Assembly: GCF_002368395.1 (NCBI RefSeq)
Contig: NZ_AP018254.1
Coordinates: forward strand, 4,526,001-4,590,000
Direction of reading: 5' to 3'
DNA: 64,000 nucleotides
From: Calothrix sp. NIES-3974
Lineage (GTDB): Bacteria; Cyanobacteriota; Cyanobacteriia; Cyanobacteriales; Nostocaceae
Under the pieces are notes generated by a model. That model was not told the origin of the DNA. It worked only from the letters and a program-made list of their open reading frames with translations, and searched no databases. Of the stretch, positions 28,177 through 37,484 are shown piece by piece (the first letter of the stretch is position 1; the number at the start of each line of letters is the position of its first letter). The position numbers and the translations under genes are program-made.

Positions 28177-29006
28177 ATCTAAAATTAATTTTCTTTAGTT
28201 TTTCTAGTTTACTTCCCATCTCCCGAATCTTTGTGAATTTGATACTCGTGTTTTTACTGATTTTTTAAAACTATTTTGAAGAGGAAGTATTTTCTGTTTG
28301 AGATTAGGGAATAGGGAGTAGGAAGTAGGGGAAATAGCTGGGAAGGATTCAATAAATCCAGTCAACTGGTGATAAGTCTGTTTTTGACCAAAAATCATGT
28401 AAACCTCGCGGAAGCTTGGACACCCCATACCTTTAGGTTGTTGACATACTCACGGGTCAGTTTGGTAGAGTATACTTTACTTATAGTCTTTCAGTGGTGT
28501 TGTTGTCTTTACTTAAATTAACAGCCTACGCCCTGATAGCTTTTTTTACTCAATTGCTGACTTTTCAAACATCCTCCCACACAAAGTCCTAAATTCTCGC
28601 CAACCTTGCTGACCAATCACTCTAGAAAGTTTTCAGATAAGTCCTGAGAAGCTCAAAAACCTTACATCTGTAGTTTTTTTGGTCTTGTGAAAATTGGAAT
28701 TCCTGGGGTTAAAACTACTCCCTGTACAAACGACCCGACGGGTCGTCTGTACCTACTCCCTGTTCCCTACCTTCACGAAAAGACTTTTTCCGCACACCCT
28801 ACACAGCAAGCTTGTTGCATAGCGCGTCTATGGCTCTAAAAAATTTATAGATGCAAAGTTTTTTTGCTTTATAGGTTCATGTTGTTTGCACTTTTGGCCA
28901 CTAAAACAGCTTCAAAAGCTTTCAATATCAATATATGAGACCCAATATATCGCGTCTTGATCATACTATAGTTTTCAGCAAGCCCTAATTGTGCATGGGT
29001 AATGAA
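28177..29006. other. 830-bp intergenic region; repeats only
   Basis: No credible gene. Contains GGGAATAGGGAGTAGG-type spacer (28308-28332) and repeat D copy 2 (28694-28796). That copy carries a GACGACCCGACGGGTCGTC palindrome which copy 1, at 11561, has in degraded form. A hairpin repeat ATATATCGCGTC is at 28941. Confidence 0.55.
28694..28796 (+). repeat. dispersed repeat D, copy 2
   Basis: Shares with 11561-11645 the order TGGAAT-CC-GGGTTAAAACTA, TCCCTGTACA, a palindrome, TCCCTACC-TC-CGAAAA and ACTTTTTCC. About 100 bp, noncoding, function unknown. Confidence 0.6.
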
Positions 29007-29591
29007 TTAACCATGAAAATAGCTGGGTTCGTTTCCTGGTATCCATTTGATATTGCAACCAATACTTGGTTTCTGTTCACTGGAAACTGCTTCATCTGCA
29101 AGGGTTGCATCAATGGCTTTCCTTAAATCTTCACCAGTGACGGGTATGTCGTTACTTGGACGACTACCATCTAACTGTCCGCGATAAACTAGCTTTCTTT
29201 GAGCATCAAACAGGAAAAAATCTGGTGTACAAGCGGCGGTATAAAGTTTTGCTATTTCTTGGGTTTGGTCGTAGCAAAGGGGAAATTTAAACCCTAATTC
29301 AGCCGCCATTTGCTTTAATGATTCCGGTGCATCATCAGGGTATTTACTAGCATCATTGGCACTAATGGCAACAATTCCTAAGCCGGTTGCGAAATAATCA
29401 TTGCCTAACTTTGCTAATTCGGTTTGAATATGTTTGACAAATGGACAATGACGACAAATAAACATTACCAATAGGGCTTTTTTATCGGCAAAGCTAGCTA
29501 GGGAAATAATTTCACCTGATGTGACATCCGCTAGCTGAAAATCCGGTGCTGATGTACCTAAGCCTAACATGGTGGAAGCTGTTAAAACCAT
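29007..29591 (-). CDS. thioredoxin-fold redoxin (AhpC/TlpA-like)
   Basis: 194 aa. A thioredoxin-like fold starts with LGTSAPDFQLADVTSGE; the active-site CRHCP (Cys46, Cys49) resembles a CxxC redoxin, and downstream CTPDFFLFD is the cis-Pro region. No signal peptide, so it acts in the cytoplasm. It belongs to the AhpC/TSA/redoxin-domain group whose cyanobacterial members are annotated as thioredoxin-family or peroxiredoxin-like; substrate not known. The nearest gene, hupS, is divergent and 843 bp away. Confidence 0.85.
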   Translation of the reverse strand: MVLTASTMLGLGTSAPDFQLADVTSGEIISLASFADKKALLVMFICRHCPFVKHIQTELAKLGNDYFATGLGIVAISANDASKYPDDAPESLKQMAAELGFKFPLCYDQTQEIAKLYTAACTPDFFLFDAQRKLVYRGQLDGSRPSNDIPVTGEDLRKAIDATLADEAVSSEQKPSIGCNIKWIPGNEPSYFHG

Positions 29592-30434
29592 AGTTCACCC
29601 TAGTCGAAGAATACAGGATACAAAATACAGGATACAAGAGAAATAGCTGCTTGCTGGTCAAATCAAAGTAAAGCTTCTAAATCCGAAGTATTGGAAAGTC
29701 TGAAATGTAAATAATACCATTGTACTGCAATTATATCTTGCGATCGCAACACAAACGCAAGATACCTGTCTAATATTTGTGTTGCAGCGAGTTAATAAAT
29801 ACAAATGCTACTGATGCAGGTATTTTTTTACTTTAATTCAAAGCAAAATAGTCTAGTTAATCATCACAAAAAGACGAACGTTACTTAAATTGTAAATACC
29901 CATCCTATATCACCAAAATCAATCAAGGTATACTGAGCAAGTAAATGTAAACCTAAATTCTCATTGGTAAGAGGTTGTTTAAAAAGTCATTTTTCATACT
30001 TGAATTATCGTTTTTGGGAATGGGGAGTACTCTCGAAGGAAAAATCAGCTTTATAACCCCATGTCCAGGGTCAGGAAGATAGTCAAAATAGTGATAATCA
30101 ATACTTGAGAAACAACCCCTAAACCTTATACCGATTCTCTTTTACTTTGGAAACTAGAATAATCAAAGGTTATAGCCCCTGATATGTAGCGACCATTAGA
30201 GTCAACTATATTACATACTTATTTGTTTACACTTTTTGCGACTCAAATGTTCTCTAATTCCCGAAATATGGAGACGCAATATATCGCGTCTCCATATTTC
30301 AGCAAAACCTAAATAGATACTCGTAGTTAACTGTTAACACCAAAAATTTAATTTTTCCCAAATAATTTTAGAAGAATACACTCGTTAATCAATCCATACC
30401 CCCATCCAACATAAAACTTAACATCAACCAGCCC
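29592..30434. other. 843-bp spacer upstream of hupS; repeats, no gene
   Basis: Contains an ATACAGGATACAAA tandem tract (29611-29638), a possible element with short inverted ends GGTTGTTT / AAACAACC (29973-30117), repeat A copy 2 (30128-30199), and a 38-bp palindrome (30263-30300) with 15-bp arms ending GAAATATGGAGACGC. I found no clear NtcA site or -10 box for hupS by eye. Confidence 0.55.
30263..30300. repeat. long hairpin (GAGACGC class) upstream of hupS
   Basis: Perfect 15-bp arms GAAATATGGAGACGC / GCGTCTCCATATTTC around an 8-nt AATATATC loop. It is the longest perfect stem of this hairpin class in the window and lies 135 bp upstream of hupS. Confidence 0.65.
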
Positions 30435-31397
30435 ATGACAAACGTACTCTGGTTACAAGGTGGTGCTTGTAGCGGCAACACAATGTCCTTCCTGAACGCC
30501 GAAGAACCCACCGCTTGTGATTTGATGACCGACTTTGGTATTAAATTACTTTGGCATCCATCTCTAGGATTAGAAATGGGTGAAAATTTACAAAACCTGC
30601 TTTGGAACTGTGTCCTCGGTAACACACCTGTTGATATACTCGTATTTGAGGGTTCGGTAATTAGGGCACCCAATGGCAAAGGAGAATGGAATCGCTTCGC
30701 AGATCGTCCGATGCAAGATTGGTTACTTGACCTATCCAAAGTTGCCAACTACATTGTAGCGGTTGGAGACTGTGCTACTTGGGGGGGAATTCCCGCAATG
30801 GCTCCCAATCCCAGTGAATCCACAGGACTGCAATTTCTCAAGCGTCAACATGGTGGTTTTTTAGGACAGGATTTTCGCAGTAAATCGGGATTACCCGTGA
30901 TTAATATTCCCGGATGTCCTGCACACCCGGATTGGATCACACAAATTTTAATTGCGATCGCTACTGGTAGAATTGGTGATATCACCCTGGATGAGTTGCA
31001 GCGTCCCCAAACCTTTTTCAAAAGCTTTACCCAAACAGGTTGTACCCGCAATCTTCACTTTGCCTATAAAGCTTCCACTACGCAGTTTGGACAACGCACG
31101 GGATGTTTGTTTTACGATTTAGGTTGTCGTGGACCAATGACTCGTTCATCCTGTAACCGGATTCTCTGGAACCGTGTCTCCTCCAAAACTCGTGTGGGAA
31201 TGCCTTGTATTGGCTGTACGGAACCAGAATTTCCCTTCTACGACCTCAAACCAGGAACAGTGTTTAAGACCCAAACCATTATGGGTGTACCGAAAGATTT
31301 ACCCCCCGGAGTCAATAAAAAAGATTATGCCATCCTGACAATGGTTTCCAAAGATACTATGCCAGATTGGGCAGAAGAAGACTTTTTTATTGTCTAA
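30435..31397 (+). CDS. hupS: uptake [NiFe]-hydrogenase small subunit
   Basis: The 320-aa electron-transfer subunit of the uptake hydrogenase, which recycles H2 made by nitrogenase. It carries the cysteines for three Fe-S clusters, including WLQGGACSGNT (Cys12), VAVGDCATWGG, IPGCPAHP and GCLFYDLGCRGP / MPCIGCTEPEFPF. It has no N-terminal Tat signal peptide and no C-terminal membrane anchor, which is the known cyanobacterial form. hupL follows on the same strand after a 156-bp spacer. In heterocyst formers expression is restricted to nitrogen-fixing conditions. Confidence 0.97.
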   Translation: MTNVLWLQGGACSGNTMSFLNAEEPTACDLMTDFGIKLLWHPSLGLEMGENLQNLLWNCVLGNTPVDILVFEGSVIRAPNGKGEWNRFADRPMQDWLLDLSKVANYIVAVGDCATWGGIPAMAPNPSESTGLQFLKRQHGGFLGQDFRSKSGLPVINIPGCPAHPDWITQILIAIATGRIGDITLDELQRPQTFFKSFTQTGCTRNLHFAYKASTTQFGQRTGCLFYDLGCRGPMTRSSCNRILWNRVSSKTRVGMPCIGCTEPEFPFYDLKPGTVFKTQTIMGVPKDLPPGVNKKDYAILTMVSKDTMPDWAEEDFFIV

Positions 31398-31553
31398 TTC
31401 ATTATCTAATATCTTATTACCCAAATTAGAGAACACACCTGGATTAGCAATTCGGAGTAACATGTATTCCTTACTCTCAATTCCAAAATCTATAGACGCA
31501 CGTAGTGCGGATCGACCGAAGAGTAATCTAAAATCTCAAATCAGGAGAGGAGA
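31398..31553 (+). promoter_or_regulatory. hupS-hupL intergenic region with small hairpin and strong RBS
   Basis: 156 bp. Contains CGCAC-GTA-GTGCG (31497-31509) and the ribosome-binding site AGGAGAGGAG (31543-31552) just before the hupL ATG. Stem-loops in the hupS-hupL spacer are known in other heterocystous strains. Confidence 0.5.
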
Positions 31554-33149
31554 ATGGGAGTTCAAACATTAGATATATCGCCCGTTGGTAGAGTTGAAGG
31601 CGATTTAGATGTACGTGTAGAAATCGAAGACGGAGTAGTAGTTAATGCCTGGACCCATGCGGAAATGTTCCGAGGTTTTGAACTGTTACTTAAAGGAAAA
31701 GACCCCCAAGCGGGATTAATTGTCACACCCAGGGTATGTGGAATTTGCGGAGCTTCCCACCTGAGTAGTGCAGTCTGGGCACTAGACACAGTTTGGGAAA
31801 CCCAAGTTCCCCGTAACGCCATTCTTGCTCGTAACCTGGGACAAATTGTGGAAACCCTACAAAGTATTCCCCGGTATTTTTACGCCTTATTTGCCATCGA
31901 TTTAACCCACCGTAAATATCGTCATAGTCCCTATTATTTGGAAGCTTGTAAACGGTTTAGTGCCTTCACTGGTACATCCTATGAAAAAGGAGTGACAATT
32001 TCCGCCAAACCAGTAGAAATATATGCCCTATTTGGTGGACAATGGCCCCACAGCAGTTATATGGTTCCTGGTGGAGTTATGTGCGCTCCCACTTTGACCG
32101 ATGTCACCCGCGCTTGGGCGATTTTGGAGTATTTCCGTCGCAATTGGTTGGAACCAGTTTGGTTGGGTTGTTCCCTAGAACGGTATGAGGAAATCAAAAC
32201 CTATGATGATTTCATGACTTGGTTAAACGAAAAACCAGAACATTGGAATTCGGATTTGGGTTTATATTGGCGGATGGGTTTGGATATTGGTTTGGATAAA
32301 TACGGTGCAGGTATCGGTCGCTATGTCAGTTGGGGATATTTACCCCATGAGTTGAAATATCAAAAGCCGACGATTGCGGGAAGAAATGCGGCGACAATTA
32401 TGAAGGGTGGTGTGTACGATAGCTTCACTGATACCCATACTGCGATGGATCAAGCCTTTATTCGCGAAAATACTAGCCACTCCTGGTATGAGGAAAGTGA
32501 AGGTGATATCCATCCCTTTGACCGCACTACAAAACCAAGGGTGAATAATCAAAAAGACTTTGAAGGAGCCTATTCCTGGTCTACTGCGGTATCTCACCAA
32601 AATCTCGGACGACTGGAAGCAGGACCATTTGCGCGTCAGTTAATTGCTGGAGGAAAACACGGTGAACCTTGGCAGCACTATGATGGATTTATTCTCGATG
32701 CATTTAAATCGATGGGTGGTGCTAGCGTCCATTTACGTCAATTAGGACGACTCCATGAATTAGTGAAACTGTATCGTCAAGCAGAACATTGTCTGCGGGA
32801 ATTCCGTTTGAATGAGGAATGGTACATCAAACCGGAAGAACAGGACGGACGGGGATGGGGTGCAACGGAAGCAGCGCGAGGTGCTTTGTCCCACTGGATT
32901 GAAATTCAGGGAGGTAAGATAAAAAATTACCAAATTATTACTCCGGGAACCTGGAATATTGGTCCCCGTGATGGGAAGGGGATGCGTGGACCGATTGAAG
33001 AAGCTTTGGTGGGTACTCCTGTTGCTGACCCGACGGATCCGATTGAAATTGGACATATTGCGAGGTCTTTTGATTCCTGCTTGGTATGTACTGTACATGC
33101 TCATGATGCGAAGACAGGGGAGGAATTAGCTAGATTTCGGACTGCGTGA
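31554..33149 (+). CDS. hupL: uptake [NiFe]-hydrogenase large subunit
   Basis: 531 aa, continuous. The NiFe active-site cysteines are in RVCGICG (Cys62, Cys65) and DSCLVCTVH (Cys509, Cys512). The final 16 residues after His515 (AHDAKTGEELARFRTA) would be removed by the maturation protease HupW. Some heterocyst formers, such as Anabaena 7120, carry an excisable element inside hupL; this copy has none. It is cotranscribed with hupS. hyp maturation genes are not in the window. Confidence 0.98.
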   Translation: MGVQTLDISPVGRVEGDLDVRVEIEDGVVVNAWTHAEMFRGFELLLKGKDPQAGLIVTPRVCGICGASHLSSAVWALDTVWETQVPRNAILARNLGQIVETLQSIPRYFYALFAIDLTHRKYRHSPYYLEACKRFSAFTGTSYEKGVTISAKPVEIYALFGGQWPHSSYMVPGGVMCAPTLTDVTRAWAILEYFRRNWLEPVWLGCSLERYEEIKTYDDFMTWLNEKPEHWNSDLGLYWRMGLDIGLDKYGAGIGRYVSWGYLPHELKYQKPTIAGRNAATIMKGGVYDSFTDTHTAMDQAFIRENTSHSWYEESEGDIHPFDRTTKPRVNNQKDFEGAYSWSTAVSHQNLGRLEAGPFARQLIAGGKHGEPWQHYDGFILDAFKSMGGASVHLRQLGRLHELVKLYRQAEHCLREFRLNEEWYIKPEEQDGRGWGATEAARGALSHWIEIQGGKIKNYQIITPGTWNIGPRDGKGMRGPIEEALVGTPVADPTDPIEIGHIARSFDSCLVCTVHAHDAKTGEELARFRTA

Positions 33150-33392
33150 GTCGATGTGGGATTAGGGGAGTCTGGGAATTTTCCACCTGATTCCTTTCTC
33201 CTTTCATCAAAACCTCTGAAATACCCTATTTTTCACAAAATGGGAAGAATATCAATGTTGATAGACGTAGCGAAATTAACGAAAAAAAAAGATTATCCAG
33301 GTTAATCTTGCTTATCCAGGGTATAGCGTTACTGAGAACCATTAATTGACCATCAGGTATTTATTTCTCTCCCGAATAGAGGCATTGGAACT

Positions 33393-33719
33393 ATGCTATT
33401 TGTTAACAATGAAAGCTTCCCTGTTAATATTACGGTACAGATTAAAAAGAATATTTATACAGCAGAAGTTTGGTTTGACGATAAAGTGAATGTTGCTTAT
33501 TATCATCCCATTAGTGAGGCTGAGGATTATTATATTAAATTAATTTTGACAGAGCTGGTGGCAAAATACCAGGGTAAAGGTAAATATTTTCTGCTGTTAG
33601 ATTTACGAAATATGCCGAAGGTGGGTATTATTATTGTCCCCTTAGAAAAGCTGAGTGAATTGTATACTCTTACCAAAAATTCGGAATCGGAAAATATTTT
33701 ACTCAATACTAGTAGCTAA
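33393..33719 (+). CDS. hypothetical protein (108 aa)
   Basis: A small, soluble, mixed alpha/beta protein (VNITVQIKKNIYTAEVWFDD; FLLLDLRNMPKVGIIIVPLE) with alternating hydrophobic strands, possibly one compact domain. No recognised family, signal peptide or metal motif. It begins 243 bp after hupL, with no close operon spacing. Function unknown. Confidence 0.55.
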   Translation: MLFVNNESFPVNITVQIKKNIYTAEVWFDDKVNVAYYHPISEAEDYYIKLILTELVAKYQGKGKYFLLLDLRNMPKVGIIIVPLEKLSELYTLTKNSESENILLNTSS

Positions 33720-33951
33720 GTAAAAGAATGAAGAATACAGAATACAGGAAAAATTACTACTAGTTTGTCTTTTCCCGAGGCGTTCATCTAGAATTTATTT
33801 ATCATCGGTGAATGGTAAGGGTTGAGTTGGGGATTGATTTGCTTCCTACTCCCTGCAATTTTGAGAATTTAGGAAATAGACAAAAACGACATATTGCATC
33901 TTGATAAGTACCATCATAATTTCATCAATATTTCATCAATAAAGGTTAATT

Positions 33952-34386
33952 GTGTCTGAAATCGCATTACATCCCCATCTTCCCAAATTACCAGTTGATG
34001 CTCTCAAGGAGTTTACTGAATGGTGTATCCTAGAGCAAGCTGTTGAGGCTGGATATGAATTTACTGCTGATAATAGTAAATTGATTAATCTCGCACCTGA
34101 TTATTACATTGAAGAATTGGTAGACCAGTTTATTAAGGCGACTCGTAATTCTATTGAGGGTGGGATGGCTGCATTAGCAGCAGGTAAACAAGCTGATAAT
34201 CATGGACTTCAGGGGATACCCATCGTAGTAGATTTTGTTTCTCTCTATGTGAGATATTTGGTTCCAAAGGGTCGCAACAATATGCATCCTAGTCAGGAGA
34301 CAACCAATCAGGTGTATGAACTAGCTTGTCAGCAACAATGGGATAAATTATCGGAAATAGGAAAAAAATATCATGTCGTTTTTTGA
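33952..34386 (+). CDS. hypothetical protein (144 aa)
   Basis: Starts at GTG (33952); the sequence MSEIALHPHLPKLPVDALKE reads as a natural N-terminus. The protein is largely helical (FTEWCILEQAVEAGYEF; DYYIEELVDQFIKATRNSIE) with a C-terminal helix ending KKYHVVF. I recognise no family or catalytic motif. It lies between hupL and the phosphatase gene, with 232 bp and 180 bp spacers. A role in hydrogenase function is only a neighbourhood guess. Confidence 0.6.
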   Translation: MSEIALHPHLPKLPVDALKEFTEWCILEQAVEAGYEFTADNSKLINLAPDYYIEELVDQFIKATRNSIEGGMAALAAGKQADNHGLQGIPIVVDFVSLYVRYLVPKGRNNMHPSQETTNQVYELACQQQWDKLSEIGKKYHVVF

Positions 34387-34566
34387 TTAAATTATCAGAA
34401 TGCAACCTATGCGGCATTTAAAATCTTGATAAATATGATACTATTCCCTGACGAATCATATCTTTATGGATGTGAGATTTTGGATAATACATCCTTGTCT
34501 ATTAAGGACTGTATCTATCTGCCATATCTTGTTTAAATTGGTATTGAATCAGTAAAGGGGAATAGG

Positions 34567-35229
34567 ATGGCTAGGGTGTGGTTAATTCGACATGGTGAAA
34601 GTGAAGCGAATGCGGGAATGCCAACTGGTGAACCTGCTACTATCAAGTTAACTGCTAAGGGACATAAACAAGCACAGGAAATTGCGGATGCTTTTGTAAC
34701 TGCGCCATCTTTGATTGTCACCTCACCTTTTCTACGGACAAAGGAAACAGCGCAACCGACGATTGAACGTTTTAGGTCTGTTCCCAGTTTCGAGTGGCAA
34801 ATTCAGGAGTTTAATTATTTAGCTGATTCTCGTCGCAAAAATACCACCTTGGAACAACGCCAACCAATGGCTGAGGAATATTGGTCACGAGGTGATGTGA
34901 ATTATGTGGATGGAGATGGGGCTGAATCTTTTGTGGAAATGATGGGACGGATTCACGATTTGTGGACAAAAATACGGTGTTTGGAGGATGATTTTGTTGC
35001 ACTGTTTACCCACGGATTATTTATACGTATTTTTATTTGGTTTTTATTAGTAAAGCCCCAGGAAATTACTTCAGAAACTATGTCTAATATTCGGGTTTTT
35101 CTGACTTCATTTCCGATTCCTAATGGGGCGATTTTACCGTTACAAGTTCAATCCCAAGAGATTTGGCTTGGTAGTATCATGATTTCCCATTTACAGGAGT
35201 TTAAGTTACAGAGTAATTGGGATGATTAG
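34567..35229 (+). CDS. histidine phosphatase family protein
   Basis: 220 aa. N-terminal VWLIRHGESEANAG has the RHGE catalytic motif (His9 phosphorylated); the second basic cluster is in PFLRTKETAQPT, and DFVALFTHGLFIRIF supplies the downstream catalytic His. This is the phosphoglycerate-mutase-like superfamily; sequence does not tell which phosphate ester is used. An AAAGGGGA ribosome-binding site precedes the start. Its place between hupL and the hydrogenase protease gene may be coincidental. Confidence 0.82.
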   Translation: MARVWLIRHGESEANAGMPTGEPATIKLTAKGHKQAQEIADAFVTAPSLIVTSPFLRTKETAQPTIERFRSVPSFEWQIQEFNYLADSRRKNTTLEQRQPMAEEYWSRGDVNYVDGDGAESFVEMMGRIHDLWTKIRCLEDDFVALFTHGLFIRIFIWFLLVKPQEITSETMSNIRVFLTSFPIPNGAILPLQVQSQEIWLGSIMISHLQEFKLQSNWDD

Positions 35230-35673
35230 GGTATTGGGTTGAGGATTTTGCATTTCTCACAAAACCCTAAAAGTTACGGGGAATTAGGGAGTAGGGAGTA
35301 GTGAATAGAAGGAAAATGAATTCGTTGCTCAAGGTTTACGAATTACTCGTGAGAAATCCAGGGTAATAAATCTAGGATAGGAGACAATACAGTTCAGTTA
35401 GACTTAAAAGCCTGATTATTGGTTAGGTTGGGTTGAAGAATGTAGAGAGAGGCAGTAGCCCTCGTGGTATGCGTCCCCACGCGGAGCATCGGGACGAGAT
35501 AGTCACAAAAACTGTGTGAACTTATGGGTAAATTTCCACAAAATCAACAGTCTATGCCAAGTCTCAACCCAACCTACAGTTATCTTTAACACCAAGCGTA
35601 TTGGGATAGGAGAGAAATTTCATTTTCTGGAATCTAAAATCCAACATCTAAAATCCAAAATCTAAAATTAACT
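35230..35673. other. 444-bp spacer; TIR element and other repeats
   Basis: Family B copy 3 (35247-35362). Then CAATACAGTTCAG at about 35392, which resembles one end of family F, and AAGCGTATTGGG at about 35594, which resembles an inverted end and may be a decayed F element. A CCCCACGCGGAGCATCGGG segment is at about 35470. A CCAAAATC tandem tract (35635-35668) abuts the hupW start. Confidence 0.55.
35247..35362 (+). mobile_element. TIR element family B, copy 3
   Basis: Inverted ends around ATTTCTCAC (35252) and GTGAGAAAT (35349), with internal GAATAGAAGGAAAATGAATT shared with copies 1 and 2. No target duplication is recognisable, so it is probably an older copy. Confidence 0.65.
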
Positions 35674-36147
35674 GTGTTGACTATTATTGGTTGTGGTAAT
35701 TTAAATCGTTGCGATGATGGGGTGGGGGTAATTATTGCTCAACGCTTACAAAGTTATTTGCAGCAGTATCCCTGTGGGAATGTGCAGGTATTGGAATGTG
35801 GTACGGGGGGAATGGAGGTGATGTTTCAAGCACGAGGTAGTAGTCAGTTGATTGTGGTTGATGCAAGTTTTACTGGTTCTCCACCTGGGGCTATATTTGA
35901 GGTTCCGGGGGATGAACTGATAGCTCTGCCGGAACCTAGTTATAATTTACATGATTTTCGTTGGGATAATGCGATCGCAGTGGGCAAAAAAATTTTTCGC
36001 GATGATTTCCCGGAAGATGTGTTGGTCTATTTAATTGAGGCAGAAAATTTGGATTTTGGTTGGGAGTTAAGTGCTGAAGTGCAAATTGCCGCAGAGTCTG
36101 TGTTGGAGAAGCTGAAAGCTCGAATCGCAAATTACAATCGCAGTTAG
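35674..36147 (+). CDS. hupW: hydrogenase maturation protease (HupW-like)
   Basis: 157 aa, GTG start (35674; TTG next). IIGCGNLNRCDDGVGV carries the conserved N-terminal GxGN and the metal-binding Asp pair; VVDASFTGSPPGAIFEV and later YNLHDFRW contain the remaining ligands expected for a nickel-binding hydrogenase protease. The family cleaves the C-terminal peptide of the [NiFe] large subunit after the nickel is inserted. Location about 2.5 kb from hupL supports HupW over HoxW, and no hox genes are present. Assignment rests on neighbourhood; HoxW is the alternative. Confidence 0.8.
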   Translation: MLTIIGCGNLNRCDDGVGVIIAQRLQSYLQQYPCGNVQVLECGTGGMEVMFQARGSSQLIVVDASFTGSPPGAIFEVPGDELIALPEPSYNLHDFRWDNAIAVGKKIFRDDFPEDVLVYLIEAENLDFGWELSAEVQIAAESVLEKLKARIANYNRS

Positions 36148-36190
36148 AAGCGATTTGAAAATTAACCCCTGGAGAAATAATAACTCTAGT

Positions 36191-36556
36191 CTATTCTTGA
36201 CGATAGATTCCTAGTTCATCAACCCGCATTTCAAAGGGCATTCCTTCTCCTGTGGGGGGATAAATTCGGATTTTGCCACTGATACTCATTTCTTGCAGCA
36301 GTTTAGCCATTGATGGAAGCTTACGCAATATTTGCCAGTTACTAATTTCGTCGGGACACTCGATGACGAGGGTGACTGCGCTTGCTGTACTGGTCATATA
36401 CCAACGACATCGGGAGAGTAATTCTTGAAGAATGCGATCGCATGATTCAAAAAAATAACGGCAAATTGATGCTTCAAGTTGCTGTCTGAGAATAATATCC
36501 GCAGATGTTAACTGTACTGGATGGGAATCTTCGTTGGTGAAAAAATTCTCTGTCAT
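36191..36556 (-). CDS. hypothetical protein (121 aa)
   Basis: A small soluble protein. An N-terminal helix with Cys residues (ICRYFFESCDRILQELLSRC) is followed by beta-rich sequence (AVTLVIECPDEISNWQIL; GKIRIYPPTGEGMPFEMRVD). No membrane segments, signal or known motif. It faces hupW convergently with a 43-bp gap, and the real end of hupW is close. Family not recognised. Confidence 0.6.
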   Translation of the reverse strand: MTENFFTNEDSHPVQLTSADIILRQQLEASICRYFFESCDRILQELLSRCRWYMTSTASAVTLVIECPDEISNWQILRKLPSMAKLLQEMSISGKIRIYPPTGEGMPFEMRVDELGIYRQE

Positions 36557-37484
36557 TTCCTCCTCTCTTGGTAATTCATGGATGTCTATCTATTGGAGAA
36601 ATGGATTGGGATTGCTATATGCGTGACTGTTTTACACTTTGCACGCTGATTGATTTTCCTTGGCGTTTGTTGACTGCTGATGGGTGACAGTAAAGACCTG
36701 GAAATCCCCCGTCTCTTCTAGCATTAACCATCTGTAAGGACAAGCTCACTTTTTGACCGTGTAAAGTATAAACTGGTGATACACGCACTTTTAAAGGCGC
36801 ATACCGATGGTTGCACACGCCGCAATAATTAATTATTCAGATTTTAAAAAACATTTACGAAGCCAAAATTATCAATTTTGACTCTTTTTGCAATCATGTC
36901 GGCGATTGTTTCATCACTGCTATTGTTTGCAATCCTCATCACATAATCCCTGGTTAGACCTATGATAAGGGTAAACAAATAAAAAAAAGCAGTCTTTGAT
37001 ACGATATCTGCACACCTTGAATATTTTATTTTGTAAATTCCTCAGTCTGGAAGCAGAGATTAACTATGAGATTTTTAGTTGATTTCACTATCTCATGCTT
37101 CGGTTAATTCTTGGTAAAGATGAGTATAAATTTTTCCAAATTATTGTTTGGTGTTTAACACTACAAACTCCTAAGAGGATGTTGTAAAAGTCGATTTTAA
37201 TACTTAACAAGCTCGTTTTTTTGGGAGTAGGGAATAAAAAGAAAACTAAGCCATCACTCAACGCTGACCCTTAACTCGTGAAAAATACAGGATTATTTAC
37301 AGTGTCACATATTCTACAATTATAGATGCGCTGTTGCTGCTTTTGCTAATTTTTCAAAACAAAAAGGAGAACTCGAAAATCATGATTTCGGTTCATCCTT
37401 TTTATGATTATTGAAAATAATCAGTATGGAAAGACAGAATACAGGAAACATTATTTTGTGTACCTATATAACTGCCAACCAAGA
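36557..37484. other. 928-bp intergenic region; no confident gene
   Basis: A 67-codon GTG frame (36615-36818, minus) is the only sizeable one and is weak. 37171-37200 (TAAGAGGATGTTGTAAAAGTC) resembles the end at 29970. 37218-37292 is a degenerate half copy of family B. Otherwise AT-rich. Confidence 0.45.

Noticed and set aside
29592-30434. NtcA-binding site for hupS
   Set aside because: I looked for GTA-N8-TAC and found no match at a sensible distance from a -10 box.
36615-36818. 67-codon GTG minus-strand frame
   Set aside because: Somewhat protein-like (CNHRYAPLKVRV) but no ribosome-binding site or recognisable family; too weak to list as a gene.
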